Below, one piece after another: positions 1-9,259 of a stretch of DNA of 64,000 bases. Position 1 is the first letter of the stretch. Each line of letters starts with the position of its first letter. Position numbers and translations under genes: made by a program. The DNA is from Klebsiella sp. RHBSTW-00484 (GTDB taxonomy: Bacteria > Pseudomonadota > Gammaproteobacteria > Enterobacterales > Enterobacteriaceae): contig NZ_CP055483.1 in assembly GCF_013705725.1 (NCBI RefSeq), positions 1-64,000 of the forward strand, in the 5' to 3' direction. The notes below the pieces were generated by a model, which saw only the letters and a list, made by a program, of their open reading frames with translations, was not told the origin of the DNA and ran no database searches.

Positions 1-1011
1 ATGACGAGCGAAAATAACAGCTTACTTCTGAACCTTCAGGAGGTTGATAAGACAACCGGTGAAGTTGTTAAGCTGGATGTCAACAGCACCAGTACCGTGC
101 AGCCAGTAGCGCTCATGAGACTCGGTCTCTTCGTCCCAACTCTGAAATCAACAGGGAAGAGCAAGGCGAACCGGAAAAACGTTACAGACGCGACTGAGGA
201 GCTTGTACAGCTGTCCATTGCCAAAAGCGAAGGATACACTGACGTTAAGATCACCGGTTCGCGTCTTGATATGGACACGGATTTTAAAGTCTGGCTGGGG
301 ATAATTCGCTCCATGTCGGAGTATGGGGTAAAAAGTGACACCCTGGAACTGTCGTTCGTCGAATTCGTTAAGATGTGCGGATTTGACTCCCGTCGTTCAA
401 ACAAAAAAATGCGCGATCGCATCAGTAATTCCCTGTTTAAACTCGCCTCGGTTACGCTGAAGTTCCAGAGCGAGACCAAAGGATGGACCACCCATCTGGT
501 GCAGTCAGCCTATTATGATATCAACGAGGATATCGTTGAGATCAAGGCTGAACCTAAGCTGTTTGAGCTTTACCACATGGACAGAAGGGTACTGCTGCGG
601 CTGAAAGCCATTGACGCCCTGCAGCGCAAGGAATCAGCCCAGGCGCTTTATACCTACATCGAAAGTCTTCCCCAGAATCCTGCACCTATTTCCATGAAAC
701 GGATGCGTGACCGGCTGAATCTCACCTCAAATGTCTATACGCAGAACCACACGGTGCGTAAGGCGATGGAGCAGCTGCGGGATATTGGTTATCTGGATTA
801 CACTGAGTTTAAACGTGGCCGAGCCACCTATTTCAGCGTGCATTATCGCAACCCCAAACTCATCAGTGGTCCTGTGAAGGTTCCGCGCAAAGAGGAAGAA
901 GAGAAGGCGCCAGAGCAAAATTATGACGAAGTCATTAAGGCGCTGAAGGCTGCTGGCATCGATCCCCTTAAACTGGCCGAAGCTCTCTCAGCGATGAAGC
1001 CAGAAAATTGA
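1..1011 (+). CDS. repB: RepFIB-type plasmid replication initiator
   Basis: This 336-residue protein is a Rep_3-superfamily initiator of the RepFIB type. It binds iterons next to its gene and opens the origin for plasmid replication. It has the two winged-helix halves expected of the family. The first lies around residues 90-170 ([26 protein letters not shown]). The second lies around residues 200-285 ([22 protein letters not shown], then RMRDRLNL). The acidic and lysine-rich tail ([11 protein letters not shown]) is typical. The ATG is the first base of the window, so upstream control signals are not visible. Six copies of an ATTGACTG-type iteron lie directly downstream, the first overlapping the stop codon, and a ResD-like recombinase follows on the other strand as in IncFIB replicons. 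The variant looks most like FIB(K), but that is recollection, not a computed match. Confidence 0.93.
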   Translation: MTSENNSLLLNLQEVDKTTGEVVKLDVNSTSTVQPVALMRLGLFVPTLKSTGKSKANRKNVTDATEELVQLSIAKSEGYTDVKITGSRLDMDTDFKVWLGIIRSMSEYGVKSDTLELSFVEFVKMCGFDSRRSNKKMRDRISNSLFKLASVTLKFQSETKGWTTHLVQSAYYDINEDIVEIKAEPKLFELYHMDRRVLLRLKAIDALQRKESAQALYTYIESLPQNPAPISMKRMRDRLNLTSNVYTQNHTVRKAMEQLRDIGYLDYTEFKRGRATYFSVHYRNPKLISGPVKVPRKEEEEKAPEQNYDEVIKALKAAGIDPLKLAEALSAMKPEN

Positions 1012-1252
1012 CTGCGATATGCATAACATGACTGCCGGATGCCGCTAAGGACATTCCATTGACTGTGATATGCATCACGCATACCGCAGTCAATATGTGT
1101 TCTCCATCATGTCTGCCATGATCGAACAATATTGACTGTCATATGTGATTTCAGGCCGTGATACGCAGATATTGACTACGGTATGCGGGTTTAACGGCGA
1201 TATTCCCAGGTCTGTGCACTGCTCCACACGTGTTAACATGCCACAGTCAATT
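1007..1252. repeat. RepFIB iterons (origin region)
   Basis: Six copies of a roughly 16-bp motif ATTGACTGnnATATGC follow the rep gene. Direct copies start at 1007, 1058, 1131 and 1171. Inverted copies lie at 1079-1094 and 1238-1252. The first overlaps the rep stop codon. The pattern of direct and inverted initiator-binding repeats is that of an iteron origin. The repeats may also bind Rep for copy control and plasmid incompatibility. Confidence 0.88.
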
Positions 1253-1708
1253 TTTCAGTAAAGCTCTATACCCCTTACGAAAATCTCAATCGGATGCTGA
1301 GACGGTCATGTTACCTGACGGTATCCGTTCCCCTGTGTATTGCAGGTTTAGCCCGGCAGGATGAGACTGCAGCTGTCTGTATAACCCGGCGCCAGCTTCA
1401 CACTGCTAAATGCGAACAGGAGACCGATGGCAGAAGGGAGTGAGCCACAGGGGTGAATGACTTTCGCAATTAACGGGATGATTCACTGAGCTTTCAGGAA
1501 ACAATACACTGTGGGATGTACGGCCTGTGTCCTGTCTTGTCTGCGGTATGTCGATGCCTGCAGGCTTGCAGGTCACCGTGCAAGACCACGGCTGTTCAGT
1601 CATCCGAATGATGTCCTGGTGTGCTGGAGCAGGGAGGGGCACTGAATGCGCTCTGCTCCTGTATTTCGTATTAGCGGAATACAGGACGTCATGCCAGGGC
1701 CGTCAATC
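1253..1708. other. Non-coding spacer between iterons and resolvase
   Basis: No supported gene is seen here. Reading frames exist on both strands but overlap one another, lack ribosome sites and have no recognisable domain. The stretch lies between the origin repeats and the 3' end of the recombinase gene, so part of it could belong to the replication region. Confidence 0.4.
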
Positions 1709-2449
1709 TCAGCCGGCCGGGGGCAGGGAGCGAAGGATCTCCGCGGCATCTCGCCCATCACCGGTAAAGGGAACGGCCAAGGTGGCAGCCATGTCCAGCG
1801 CAAATACCCGGGTATAGACTTCCATCGAGCGCGGATCCTTATGCCCGGCCAGTGCCTGGATGACCTTCCTGGGCTGCCGGTGATAAAGCATGTGCATAAT
1901 ATAGCTGTGACGGAAAGTATGCGGCGTCACGGGGATCGAAAAATGCACGCCGTCAGCTTCAGCCCGCTTCACCGCCTGTTTCAGCCAGTTGCGCATTGTC
2001 TCATCCGTGACCGGCCATAACGGCTCACGCCGGCGGGGGCGGGTGGTGACCATCCAGCTTTCCATCTGACGCACAAAACTGGCATCCGTCAGCGGTACCA
2101 GACGCACTTCATCTTTTGGCGGCCGGCCACGACGTGCCCGCACTTTTTCCGACAGCACCCGAACAAAAGGGCGCAGACCATCCAGGTCGAACGATTCCGG
2201 GGTGAGCGTCCGGGCTTCACCGATACGGATCCCGGTATTCCACATGGTGGCGAACAACATGTGGTGACGCTGGTCAGGCATATACCAGAGGAGGGCGCTC
2301 ACTTCCGGCGCCAGGAGGTAAGCCGGCGTGGCACCTGTTGAGGTGGCCATCCGCCGGAGTGCCACCGCGGTCGCAAAATCAACGCCCGGGGCGATCGGCA
2401 GCAGGGAGACGCGTTCTGGTGAATTCTGCAAGGGAATGATGCTGTTCAT
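1709..2449 (-). CDS. resD: Tyrosine recombinase, ResD-like multimer resolvase
   Basis: A 246-residue site-specific tyrosine recombinase. The catalytic set is visible: Arg75 in [10 protein letters not shown], His177 and Arg180 in HTFRH, His203 in AGHKD and the nucleophile Tyr212 in MEVYTRVF. In IncFIB plasmids an enzyme of this type (ResD of F) sits beside repFIB and resolves plasmid multimers at a nearby site, so partition works properly. The position here, convergent with rep across the iterons, supports that role. It is close in size to F ResD. The gene name rests on context and motif content, not on a computed alignment. The start at 2449 is the first ATG of the frame, and a later start would also keep the catalytic domain. 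Confidence 0.82.
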   Translation of the reverse strand: MNSIIPLQNSPERVSLLPIAPGVDFATAVALRRMATSTGATPAYLLAPEVSALLWYMPDQRHHMLFATMWNTGIRIGEARTLTPESFDLDGLRPFVRVLSEKVRARRGRPPKDEVRLVPLTDASFVRQMESWMVTTRPRRREPLWPVTDETMRNWLKQAVKRAEADGVHFSIPVTPHTFRHSYIMHMLYHRQPRKVIQALAGHKDPRSMEVYTRVFALDMAATLAVPFTGDGRDAAEILRSLPPAG

Positions 2450-3583
2450 GAGTTATTTTTCACGTAGCGCACGCACTGTTTATGGATACAGGTATTTTGC
2501 ACCTGACGGGCCGATCCTGCCATGACAATAAATCGCAGCGCGCGGATCCTTTTGTTGTCTTATCCCGCATTATTGCGGGTAAAACCAAATACGTAAAGGA
2601 TCCTTTTTCTGCTCAGATCCTCCATGAAGCCAGTAATGACGCGGGTTGATGGCTGTTTTACGGTTTTTGGGAGAATTGGAGTAATGCCAGGATGTACATG
2701 TTAGGCAGGAAAAAGAAGAGAAGAGAGCGCTACGCGATTTCCGGCCTGGTACACCCCTGTAACCTTGCGGGATTTTGCGTAACGCTTTCATAAGTTTACA
2801 ACAGAAGAGAAAAGATATTTGCTGAAAAATGAAGTCCGTAAGTTAAATAAAAAATCATGATCCGTCCGGCACTATGTACTTAGCTGTCGTTTAGGTCTTA
2901 GGTGTTTTTGCTAAATTACGATGGTATCCCTTGTCAGAGTAATCTGGCTTGTCCTGCACATCTTCAGGTGACAATTCAGTGCAATTTCAGGGGTTAATCC
3001 TTTTGTCGTCTGCAGAATCTATCTATAAACGGGCTGTTTGTTGGTTCGCCAGAAGGAAAAAATTTAGCGTCGCGCAGATTCAGGCTGTGTTGGACTTTTC
3101 TGTTCTGTATCAACAGTTCCTGTCTTAAGCTGATACAATATACCCTCAGTAGAAAATATTGGATAAGGAAACTATGCACCTTCCTGGACAATTTTCTTGA
3201 GCCTTTCATGCCGTTTCGTCTTGTTCAGATTCAGAACTGCCATACGTTTCTTCAGCCACTGGTTTTCATAAGAAACCATGTAGATCAAGCATTAATGTCT
3301 TTACATTTATTTGAACAGATGAGCTTTAATTGTGCCACAAAAAATAAGTCATTGTAAGTTATGGCGATTTTTAATATACAAATCATTATGCATTCTGAAT
3401 ACATGGAAGTGTATAATGAGCGCTTCAGGTCACAGATGATTAGATGTAACAGTTCACTATTCATCATGATGTATTGGAAACTTGTTAAGTTTTATATGAT
3501 TATGAGATATTGGGATTATTGAGTTCCAGGACAATTCTGATAAGATAGCGATAACCAACACTACCCTGCAATAACCACTCAAG
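2450..3583. other. Gene-poor region upstream of resolvase
   Basis: About 1.1 kb without a convincing gene. A short hairpin (CCCGCA / TGCGGG) lies at 2564-2579. The sequence just upstream of the resolvase is where a resolution site comparable to rfsF of F would be expected, but I could not identify one by sequence. The rest is AT-rich, with only short frames on the minus strand that I do not recognise. Confidence 0.4.
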
Positions 3584-4540
3584 ATGAAAATTATGACAAA
3601 CCATAAAGAAGAGAACAGGTTATTATCATTATATTCTATGGGGATCCTTGATACAAAATCTGAAGAACGATTTGACAGATTGACGAGGATTGCCACCAAA
3701 CTCTTTGATGTACCAATAGCACTTGTTTCATTAATTGATAGAGACAGGCAATGGTTTAAGTCATGTTATGGGCTGAAGATAAAAGAGACAGATAGAAGTG
3801 ATTCATTTTGTACAATAGCAGTAGATCTTAGTGAACCATTAATAGTGCCCGATGCAAGCCTTGATCCAAGATTCAAAGAAAATAAATTAGTTAAAAATGA
3901 TCCTTATATCCGGTTTTATGCAGGGCATCCCGTAAGACTGCCAGATGGTGAGATAGCTGGAACAATATGTATTATTGATACAGAACCAAGAGTATTAACA
4001 AGAGATGACTTCTTATTGCTTAAAGATTTAGCAGAAATCGTAGAGGATGAGTTTAGAATAATAAACGAAGCAACTACTGATCCTTTGACAGGTATATGTA
4101 ACCGGCGTTCTTTCGCCCTAATGACGGATGAATCGTTAAGAAAAGCCAAAAAAAAGAAAAAAACATTCTGTGTTCTGATCATAGATCTCGATAATTTTAA
4201 ACCAATCAATGATAACTTCGGTCATTCAGAAGGTAATGAAGTACTTTGCAATTTTGCAGATATGCTGGAAGATCTTAGTAGTTCAAAAAGCGTTGTTGCA
4301 AGATTAGGAGGTGATGAATTTGGTGTTCTATTACCCGAGTCAACCTATAAAGAAGCAGAAGAATTCCTTCATAAATTGAGGGCCGGGATTACCAGCTACA
4401 ATCTTAATTCTCAAAAAAAATACAACATAGATTTTTCTGCAGGGATTATTGAATATGATGAGAAAATTCATACTGAACGCTCTGCTATCATGCAGGATGC
4501 AGACGAAAGAATGTATGAAATTAAAAAGGGAAAACGATAG
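3584..4540 (+). CDS. GAF-GGDEF diguanylate cyclase
   Basis: A 318-residue cytoplasmic protein with an N-terminal GAF-type sensor domain (about residues 25-155) and a C-terminal GGDEF domain (about 165-318). The GGDEF signature is intact at residues 242-246 in RLGGDEFGVLL, and the metal-binding aspartate region DLDNFKPIND lies at 201-210. It should therefore make cyclic di-GMP from two GTP. The RxxD inhibitory site normally five residues before GGDEF is absent (the position reads SSKS), so product inhibition may be missing. There is no membrane segment. The gene is markedly more AT-rich than its neighbours, which suggests transfer from another source. A second in-frame ATG lies at 3593. The remnant of an EAL phosphodiesterase gene converges on it across a shared terminator. 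Confidence 0.85.
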   Translation: MKIMTNHKEENRLLSLYSMGILDTKSEERFDRLTRIATKLFDVPIALVSLIDRDRQWFKSCYGLKIKETDRSDSFCTIAVDLSEPLIVPDASLDPRFKENKLVKNDPYIRFYAGHPVRLPDGEIAGTICIIDTEPRVLTRDDFLLLKDLAEIVEDEFRIINEATTDPLTGICNRRSFALMTDESLRKAKKKKKTFCVLIIDLDNFKPINDNFGHSEGNEVLCNFADMLEDLSSSKSVVARLGGDEFGVLLPESTYKEAEEFLHKLRAGITSYNLNSQKKYNIDFSAGIIEYDEKIHTERSAIMQDADERMYEIKKGKR

Positions 4541-4546
4541 TATATG

Positions 4547-4576
4547 AAAAAATAGGGCATACAGCCCTATTTTTTT
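4547..4576. terminator. Bidirectional terminator
   Basis: A hairpin with arms AAAAAATAGGGC and GCCCTATTTTTT and a 5-nt loop, flanked by A and T runs on both sides. It lies between the convergent diguanylate cyclase and the EAL remnant, and could end transcripts from both. Confidence 0.85.
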
Positions 4577-4739
4577 TGGCCCCTCAAAAAATCAATCAGT
4601 TGATCACCTGACAAAGGCTTCGAATAATAATAACCTTGAAATTCATCGCAATTCATATTTTTAAGCAATTCAAACTGTTCATTATTTTCCACACCTTCTG
4701 CTACTATACCTAAACTGAAAGCTTTTCCAAGAGACACTA
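4567..4739 (-). pseudogene. EAL-domain phosphodiesterase, C-terminal remnant
   Basis: On the minus strand the last 50 or so codons of an EAL-domain gene remain. They encode SLGIVAEGVEN, then MNCDEFQGYYYSKPL and a stop at 4567-4569. EGVE and QGYYYSKPL are characteristic of the end of EAL cyclic-di-GMP phosphodiesterases. The 5' part is missing because the frame runs directly into the end of the IS3-family element at 4740. The fragment lacks the catalytic EAL motif and cannot be active. It probably formed a pair with the adjacent diguanylate cyclase. Confidence 0.78.
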
Positions 4740-4757
4740 TGAATCGCCACGGATAAT

Positions 4758-5570
4758 CTAGACACTTCCGAGCCGTTGATAATACTGGTTTTCATATTCT
4801 GTCGATGACATCTGTTCGCTAGAACCATGCCGACGCTTACTGTTATAAAACATTTCGATGTAATCAAAAATATCACTGCGGGCTTCTTCCCGCGTTCCGT
4901 AGATCTTTTTCTTTATCCGTTCACGTTTCAACAACTGGAAAAAACTTTCTGCAACCGCATTATCATGGCAGTTACCGCGACGGCTCATGCTACCCTCCAG
5001 GCCGTGTGATTTCAGGAACGACTGCCACTCATGGCTTGTGTACTGACTGCCCTGATCCGAATGAACCAGCACCTGATTTTCGGGATTACGCCGCCATACA
5101 GCCATCAGCAGTGCGTTCAGGACAATGTCCTTTGTCATCCGGGATTGCATGGACCAGCCGATAATTTTGCGTGAGAACAGATCAACAACAACGGCAAGAT
5201 ACAGCCAGCCTTCGTGGGTCCTGATGTAGGTTATGTCCGTTACCCAACGCTCATCAGGAGCATCCGGATTGAACTGTCGCTGGAGCCTGTTGGGTGACAC
5301 GATACTGGCCTCGCCTTTACGTGCCCGCGGGCTCCGGTATCCGACCTGAGCCTTTATTCCGACACGTTTCATCAGTCTCCAGACTCTGTTTACTCCGCAC
5401 TGTTGCCCGCTGTCACGCAGATCCAGATGGATTTTGCGATAACCATAGACGCATCCCGATTCCAGCCAGAACTGTTTAATCTGTCCTGTCAGTCTCAGGT
5501 CTGCCTGATGGCGTTGTGAATGCGGCTGCTGAAGCCAGGCGTAAAAACCACTGGGATGAACATCCAGCAC
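4758..5570 (-). CDS. IS3-family transposase OrfB (integrase domain)
   Basis: The catalytic part of the transposase: an rve integrase core with a helix-turn-helix-like HTH_21 segment in front. The DDE acids are present in WVTDITYIRT, VLVHSDQGSQYTS and the later NCHDNAVAESFF with its glutamate. The frame stays open upstream of 5570 to the slippery site, so the protein is made by fusion with OrfA. The first ATG at 5570 is probably not a natural start. Length and motifs fit an intact IS3 OrfB. Confidence 0.9.
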   Translation of the reverse strand: MLDVHPSGFYAWLQQPHSQRHQADLRLTGQIKQFWLESGCVYGYRKIHLDLRDSGQQCGVNRVWRLMKRVGIKAQVGYRSPRARKGEASIVSPNRLQRQFNPDAPDERWVTDITYIRTHEGWLYLAVVVDLFSRKIIGWSMQSRMTKDIVLNALLMAVWRRNPENQVLVHSDQGSQYTSHEWQSFLKSHGLEGSMSRRGNCHDNAVAESFFQLLKRERIKKKIYGTREEARSDIFDYIEMFYNSKRRHGSSEQMSSTEYENQYYQRLGSV

Positions 5571-5626
5571 CCGACAGAGCAGGCGAACAGGCCAGCAACA
5601 GGAGTTGTCACGGATAAAGGCGTACC

Positions 5627-5905
5627 TCAGTCGGACAGCTTTGCGAAGTACGCCGCGGCTTTTTTTAATATGTCCCGTTCGTCGGTAACCCGTTTCAGCT
5701 CTTTCTGGAGACGGCGGATCTCGGCCTGAGCATCTGACTGTTCTTTATTAGTGGAAGAATCCGGACCGTACTTCTTTATCCAGGCATAAAGGCTGTGGGT
5801 GGTGATATCGAGACGTGTTGCAACGCTGGCAACAGAATAACCGCGATCAACAACCTGTTTAACTGCTTCAGTTTTAAACTCTTCGGGATAACGCTTACCG
5901 CTCAT
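5627..5905 (-). CDS. IS3-family transposase OrfA (DNA-binding)
   Basis: A 92-residue protein beginning MSGKRYPEEFKTEAV, with a helix-turn-helix (YSVASVATRLDITTHSLYAWIKK) and a C-terminal leucine-rich coiled coil (IRRLQKELKRVTDERDILK), as in all IS3 OrfA proteins. A run of seven A residues on the coding strand (5660-5666) lies near its 3' end. A -1 slip there enters the OrfB frame and would give the OrfAB transposase. The ATG at 5905 has an AGAGGTGC ribosome-site-like sequence ahead and is preferred over 5911. Confidence 0.9.
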   Translation of the reverse strand: MSGKRYPEEFKTEAVKQVVDRGYSVASVATRLDITTHSLYAWIKKYGPDSSTNKEQSDAQAEIRRLQKELKRVTDERDILKKAAAYFAKLSD

Positions 5906-5968
5906 GGGCACCTCTCTTTAAGCCATCTTAAATGACTCTGAGGTGTCTGTTAAACCCGTGACGATTCA

Positions 5969-6096
5969 ATCCCCGCCATGTATTCCTGTGACGATGCTGA
6001 TGAGGTCATATCTGACATGTTCATTTCAGAATGTTCAGCAGAAATGGCTGGCAGGGATAACATTAATATTACAAAAAGGGTGTTTTTGATTTTCAT
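5969..6096 (-). pseudogene. DUF305 periplasmic protein, truncated by IS3
   Basis: The first 42 or so codons of a secreted protein survive: MKIKNTLFVILMLSLP as a signal peptide, cleavage near AISA/EHSEM, then NMSDMTSSASSQEYMAGI. The SSQEYMAGM-type start is typical of DUF305 proteins, small His/Met-rich periplasmic proteins linked to copper. The IS3-family element cuts it immediately after this motif. It lies downstream of silE on the same strand, separated by a terminator. Confidence 0.62.
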
Positions 6097-6144
6097 ATAA
6101 TAATTCCTTTCAGACAGGTACCGGTTAAGTGTAGCTGAGTCAGA

Positions 6145-6173
6145 CAAAAAAGCCCCCTGACGGGGGGCAAAAA
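6145..6173 (-). terminator. Terminator downstream of silE
   Basis: A GC-rich hairpin (GCCCCC / GGGGGC) with A runs on the plus strand before and after it. Read on the minus strand it is a stem followed by a T run, about 70 bp past the silE stop codon. Confidence 0.75.
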
Positions 6174-6239
6174 TGTAGCAACGTTGTTTCAGGAAAATCT
6201 ATCAGGGAAAAGGTAACAGCACGGATACTACCGTCGCAT

Positions 6240-6671
6240 TCAGCCTGCATTGATCATGCGGCGGTGCGCTTCGGCCATGGCCTGATGTGGGCCGGATTGC
6301 CCGTTATTCATGAATTCATGGGCAACCGCTGCTCTTTCATGCTCATTCATCGCCGCGTAAGACGTTGACGGGACGGTCGTGGATACCGTGTTATTTCCCA
6401 TCATCTTCTGATGACTTTCCACCATTTTCTGGTGCGCATCCGCCGAGCCGTTCGTCATGGTTTCATGAGCAATAATGGCCTGTTCATGCTGGTCCATACC
6501 GGTCATACGAGGAGCAGTCCCCTGGATCCCGACAGGAGCCGCAGCAGACTGCATCTGGTGAGCAGGAGCCTGTGCATTGTTGACGCGATCATGGATATTC
6601 ACGGTTTCAGTGGCCCAGGCCGATGAAATTAAACCAAAGCCCAGCAAAGATGCTAATACGATATTTTTCAT
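6240..6671 (-). CDS. silE: Periplasmic silver-binding protein SilE
   Basis: A 143-residue secreted protein, SilE, which sequesters Ag(I) in the periplasm through histidine and methionine side chains. It begins MKNIVLASLLGFGLISSAWA, a signal peptide with cleavage after AWA. The mature part is rich in His and Met, with repeated units of the form HExAxxAHExMxNGxxxxHQxM (HEQAIIAHETM, HERAAVAHEFM). It is intrinsically disordered until metal binds. The length equals the known SilE. The ATG at 6671 is preferred over the upstream ATG at 6788 because the signal peptide begins there and AGAG precedes it. It is transcribed alone from a promoter carrying a SilR-type operator at 6891-6908. PcoF and PcoE in this window are relatives. 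Confidence 0.96.
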   Translation of the reverse strand: MKNIVLASLLGFGLISSAWATETVNIHDRVNNAQAPAHQMQSAAAPVGIQGTAPRMTGMDQHEQAIIAHETMTNGSADAHQKMVESHQKMMGNNTVSTTVPSTSYAAMNEHERAAVAHEFMNNGQSGPHQAMAEAHRRMINAG

Positions 6672-6890
6672 GATAACTCTCCATTTCTGAATTAGTGATG
6701 TCCGGGGAAGTACAACCGGTGTTTTCAGTTCCATAACTGAAACAAGTTCGGCAGCGTTTATTTCTCCGGAAGAGGGCTGGATATTCATTTCCTGGCGTAC
6801 TCTGACGCCGGGTATTGATGAAGCAATCCAGCCTTCCTGATAAGTTGCACTAATTATATCGAATGGCTTCTGTTTGCTGCATGACAGGCT

Positions 6891-6908
6891 AATGACATCT
6901 TTGTCATT
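6891..6908. promoter_or_regulatory. SilR/CusR-type operator upstream of silE
   Basis: The imperfect palindrome AATGACATCTTTGTCATT closely matches the CusR-type copper box (AATGACAA, 2 bp, TTGTCATT). It lies between the silS stop and silE and reads toward silE. Confidence 0.75.
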
Positions 6909-6921
6909 TACATCTTTATTT

Positions 6922-8397
6922 TCAGCATTGGGTTTCCGGGATCATTTTCTCCAGTCTGGGCACGGATAAGATAAAACGCGTGGAGCGTACGTCTGATTCC
7001 ACCTGCACTCTTCCGTGATGTGCTTCCACGATTGACTTCACAATCGCAAGGCCGATGCCGCTGCCTTCTCCTTTTCGTTGTCTGGATGGATCCACCCGAT
7101 AAAAACGGTCAAACAGCCTTGATAAATGTTCTTCAGGGATCGGTTTCCCTGGATTTTCAATCACAAGGTCAAAAAAGCTCTCCTGCTTTCTTATTGAGAC
7201 GGTGATGGCCTGTCCCTCCGGGGTATAACGCAGGGCATTGGATAACAGATTATTGATCGCTCTTCTGAACATTTGTGGATCTCCCTCAACCAGGCAGGGC
7301 ATCCCGTTAAATTTGAGCGTGATATTGCGTTCTTCGGCCCAGGCTTCGAAAAACTCGAAGACTTTCATGACTTCTGCTCTGAGGTCAAAACGGACCCTGT
7401 CAGGTATAAGCTGGTTATTGTCCGCCTGTGCCAGAAACAGCATGTCGCTGACCATTTTGGTCATCCGGTTATACTCTTCAAGACTGGAGTAGAGGACATC
7501 CTCAAGTTCCTTCTGGGTTCGATCCTGACTCAGTGCGATTTCAGTCTGCGTCACCAGATTGGTGATGGGCGTTCTGATCTCATGCGCGATATCGGCAGAG
7601 AAATTGGCCTGGCGGGTAAAGACGTCCTCAATCTTTCCAATCATATGATTGAACGAGATAACCAGTTGCTCCAGCTCAATGGGAACGCGTGTCGGTTCCA
7701 GCCGCGCATCAAGATTCTCGGAGGTGATGTTTTTAATGGCATTGCTGACATTACGAAGGGGCAGGTGCCCCTGACGGACAGCGATGCGAATGATCAGAAC
7801 AATCAGCAGGCTTATCACGACGGCGATCGCAATCAGATTTTTTTTCAGCGCATCGAGGTAATGGAGATGGAAATTAATGGAGAGGCCAGTCAGCATGACA
7901 TAATTCTGCTGTTTGCCCTGAAATATCGCCTGGCCAGAGGAGGCGATAATCCGGTATGTTTCCATCTTCATTTCAGACCCGGTATCCATCGGTCTCGCAG
8001 GATCCTCCACCGTCCAGAGAAAGACATCCCGTGCGCGGCTGTGCTCGCTAAAATCTGCGGAATTCACGGCCGGGTGTAGTGCCGCCCCCTGCGCTGAACT
8101 AAAGAGCACTTCCCCCCTGGGATTGAGGAGCAAAAGGGCAACGTTGCGGTAGCTGGCAATCGACTCCTTTATTTTGCTTACTTTTTTTTCATCCGGATCC
8201 ACCGGGGACTGCAGTATACGGTTCAGGGTAGTGCTGATTTGTTGAAGATCGCTGACATCCTGCTCGGCAAAATGATTTTCAACAGAATGCAGCATAAACC
8301 AGGTGAAGGCGATAAAAGCCAGTATCGTGGACAGGCTGATAAAAAAGGTCAGCCGCAGGGCGAGTGAGAAAGGGCGCCTGGAAGGTTTGCTATGCAT
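6922..8397 (-). CDS. silS: Silver-sensing histidine kinase SilS
   Basis: SilS is the inner-membrane sensor of the SilRS two-component system and a close relative of CusS. The 491 residues hold a first membrane helix (about 15-37) and a periplasmic metal-sensing loop (about 38-186). A second helix (about 187-206) and a HAMP linker follow. The dimerisation domain carries the phosphorylated His272 ([12 protein letters not shown]), followed by an HATPase_c domain with N ([15 protein letters not shown]) and G boxes ([13 protein letters not shown]). The start overlaps the end of silR by 8 bp, so the two are co-translated. It should phosphorylate SilR in response to periplasmic Ag(I)/Cu(I). Confidence 0.96.
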   Translation of the reverse strand: MHSKPSRRPFSLALRLTFFISLSTILAFIAFTWFMLHSVENHFAEQDVSDLQQISTTLNRILQSPVDPDEKKVSKIKESIASYRNVALLLLNPRGEVLFSSAQGAALHPAVNSADFSEHSRARDVFLWTVEDPARPMDTGSEMKMETYRIIASSGQAIFQGKQQNYVMLTGLSINFHLHYLDALKKNLIAIAVVISLLIVLIIRIAVRQGHLPLRNVSNAIKNITSENLDARLEPTRVPIELEQLVISFNHMIGKIEDVFTRQANFSADIAHEIRTPITNLVTQTEIALSQDRTQKELEDVLYSSLEEYNRMTKMVSDMLFLAQADNNQLIPDRVRFDLRAEVMKVFEFFEAWAEERNITLKFNGMPCLVEGDPQMFRRAINNLLSNALRYTPEGQAITVSIRKQESFFDLVIENPGKPIPEEHLSRLFDRFYRVDPSRQRKGEGSGIGLAIVKSIVEAHHGRVQVESDVRSTRFILSVPRLEKMIPETQC

Positions 8398-9070
8398 CCG
8401 GGGCCTCCAGTATATAGCCCACGCCCCGGACAGTCTGGATCAGCTTTGTCCCGTAATCGTTGTCTATTTTAGCGCGGAGTCGCTTTACGGCGACATCAAT
8501 CGCGTTAGTGTCGCTGTCAAAATTCATGTCCCAGACCTGAGAGGCAATCAGGGAGCGGGGAAGAACCTCGCCCTGATGGCGAATGAAGAATTCCAGCAGG
8601 CTGAACTCTTTACTGGTGAGCACAATGCGGTTTCCGGCGCGACTGACTTTTCTGGATACGAGATCCATCGAGAGATCAGCCACCCTAAACTGGTTTTCCG
8701 TGATCATCGTGTTTCCCCGCCTCAGAAGGGTTCTCACCCGGGCCAGCAGTTCGGCAAACGCAAAGGGTTTAACCAGATAATCGTCCGCACCCAGTTCCAG
8801 TCCTTTGACCCTGTGTTCGATCGTGCCGAGGGCCGTCAGTAGTAAGACCGGCATACCCTTTCCGGCAGTGCGCAGCATGCGGATGATATCCCAGCCGTTC
8901 ACATCAGGCAGCATGATGTCCAGAATGACTAAATCATACTCGGCTGTCATGGCGAGATGATATCCGGTAAGACCATTATCAGCGTGATCCACCACGAACC
9001 CTGCCTCTGTAAGCCCTTTGCTGAGATATTCACCTGTTTTAATTTCGTCTTCGACGATCAATATTTTCAT
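8390..9070 (-). CDS. silR: Silver-responsive regulator SilR
   Basis: An OmpR/PhoB-family response regulator of 226 residues. The receiver domain has the acidic pocket (VEDE) and the phosphorylated Asp51 in [11 protein letters not shown], with the conserved lysine in [10 protein letters not shown]. The C-terminal winged helix ends [15 protein letters not shown]. It shares its operon with silS and runs divergently from silC. The intergenic palindrome at 9139-9156 is its likely operator. Phosphorylated SilR is expected to activate silCFBA(GP) and silE, and probably its own gene. Confidence 0.96.
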   Translation of the reverse strand: MKILIVEDEIKTGEYLSKGLTEAGFVVDHADNGLTGYHLAMTAEYDLVILDIMLPDVNGWDIIRMLRTAGKGMPVLLLTALGTIEHRVKGLELGADDYLVKPFAFAELLARVRTLLRRGNTMITENQFRVADLSMDLVSRKVSRAGNRIVLTSKEFSLLEFFIRHQGEVLPRSLIASQVWDMNFDSDTNAIDVAVKRLRAKIDNDYGTKLIQTVRGVGYILEAPDA

Positions 9071-9138
9071 CTTGCTCCCCGTCTGGCTGCTAATGTCATT
9101 CTATTGCGCACACGATCGTAATCAACGAATTACCGTAA

Positions 9139-9156
9139 AAATGACAACATTGTCAT
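9139..9156. promoter_or_regulatory. SilR/CusR-type operator between silR and silC
   Basis: The perfect palindrome AATGACAACATTGTCATT has the exact form of the CusR box (AATGACAA, 2 bp, TTGTCATT). It sits in the silR-silC divergent intergenic region, 104 bp upstream of the silC start, where an activator would be expected to bind. Confidence 0.85.
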
Positions 9157-9259
9157 TATTCTGTCACCCGACAAACAGAGTGCATTCTGTAAAGTAAACC
9201 TGGTAATACTCTGGACTTCATTTGAACCATTTACCAGGTCTGCCTGGACGAGAAGCAAT

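Larger units (their letters stand above)
4740..5968 (-). mobile_element. IS3-family insertion sequence
   Basis: A 1,229-bp element bounded by imperfect terminal repeats that begin TGAATCGCCACGG at 4740 and TGAATCGTCACGG (minus strand) at 5968. It encodes an orfA/orfB pair joined by a seven-A slippery run. The 3-bp flanks differ (cta and atc), so no target duplication remains. One end lies in an EAL gene and the other in a DUF305 gene. The element therefore probably marks a deletion or recombination junction, not a simple insertion. Confidence 0.88.

Noticed and set aside
1007..1252. CRISPR array
   Set aside because: Repeats are short, occur in both directions and have uneven spacing; they are replication iterons next to rep.
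2994..3209. Short minus-strand frames upstream of the diguanylate cyclase
   Set aside because: No ribosome site and no recognisable protein; a KRMAVLNLNKTKRHERLKK segment nearby hinted at a gene remnant but could not be tied to a family.
4740..5968. Simple IS3 insertion into one gene
   Set aside because: The flanks come from different genes and no target duplication is present.
7273..8079. Open frame of 268 codons opposite silS
   Set aside because: Antisense to a well-recognised kinase, no ribosome site, no domain.
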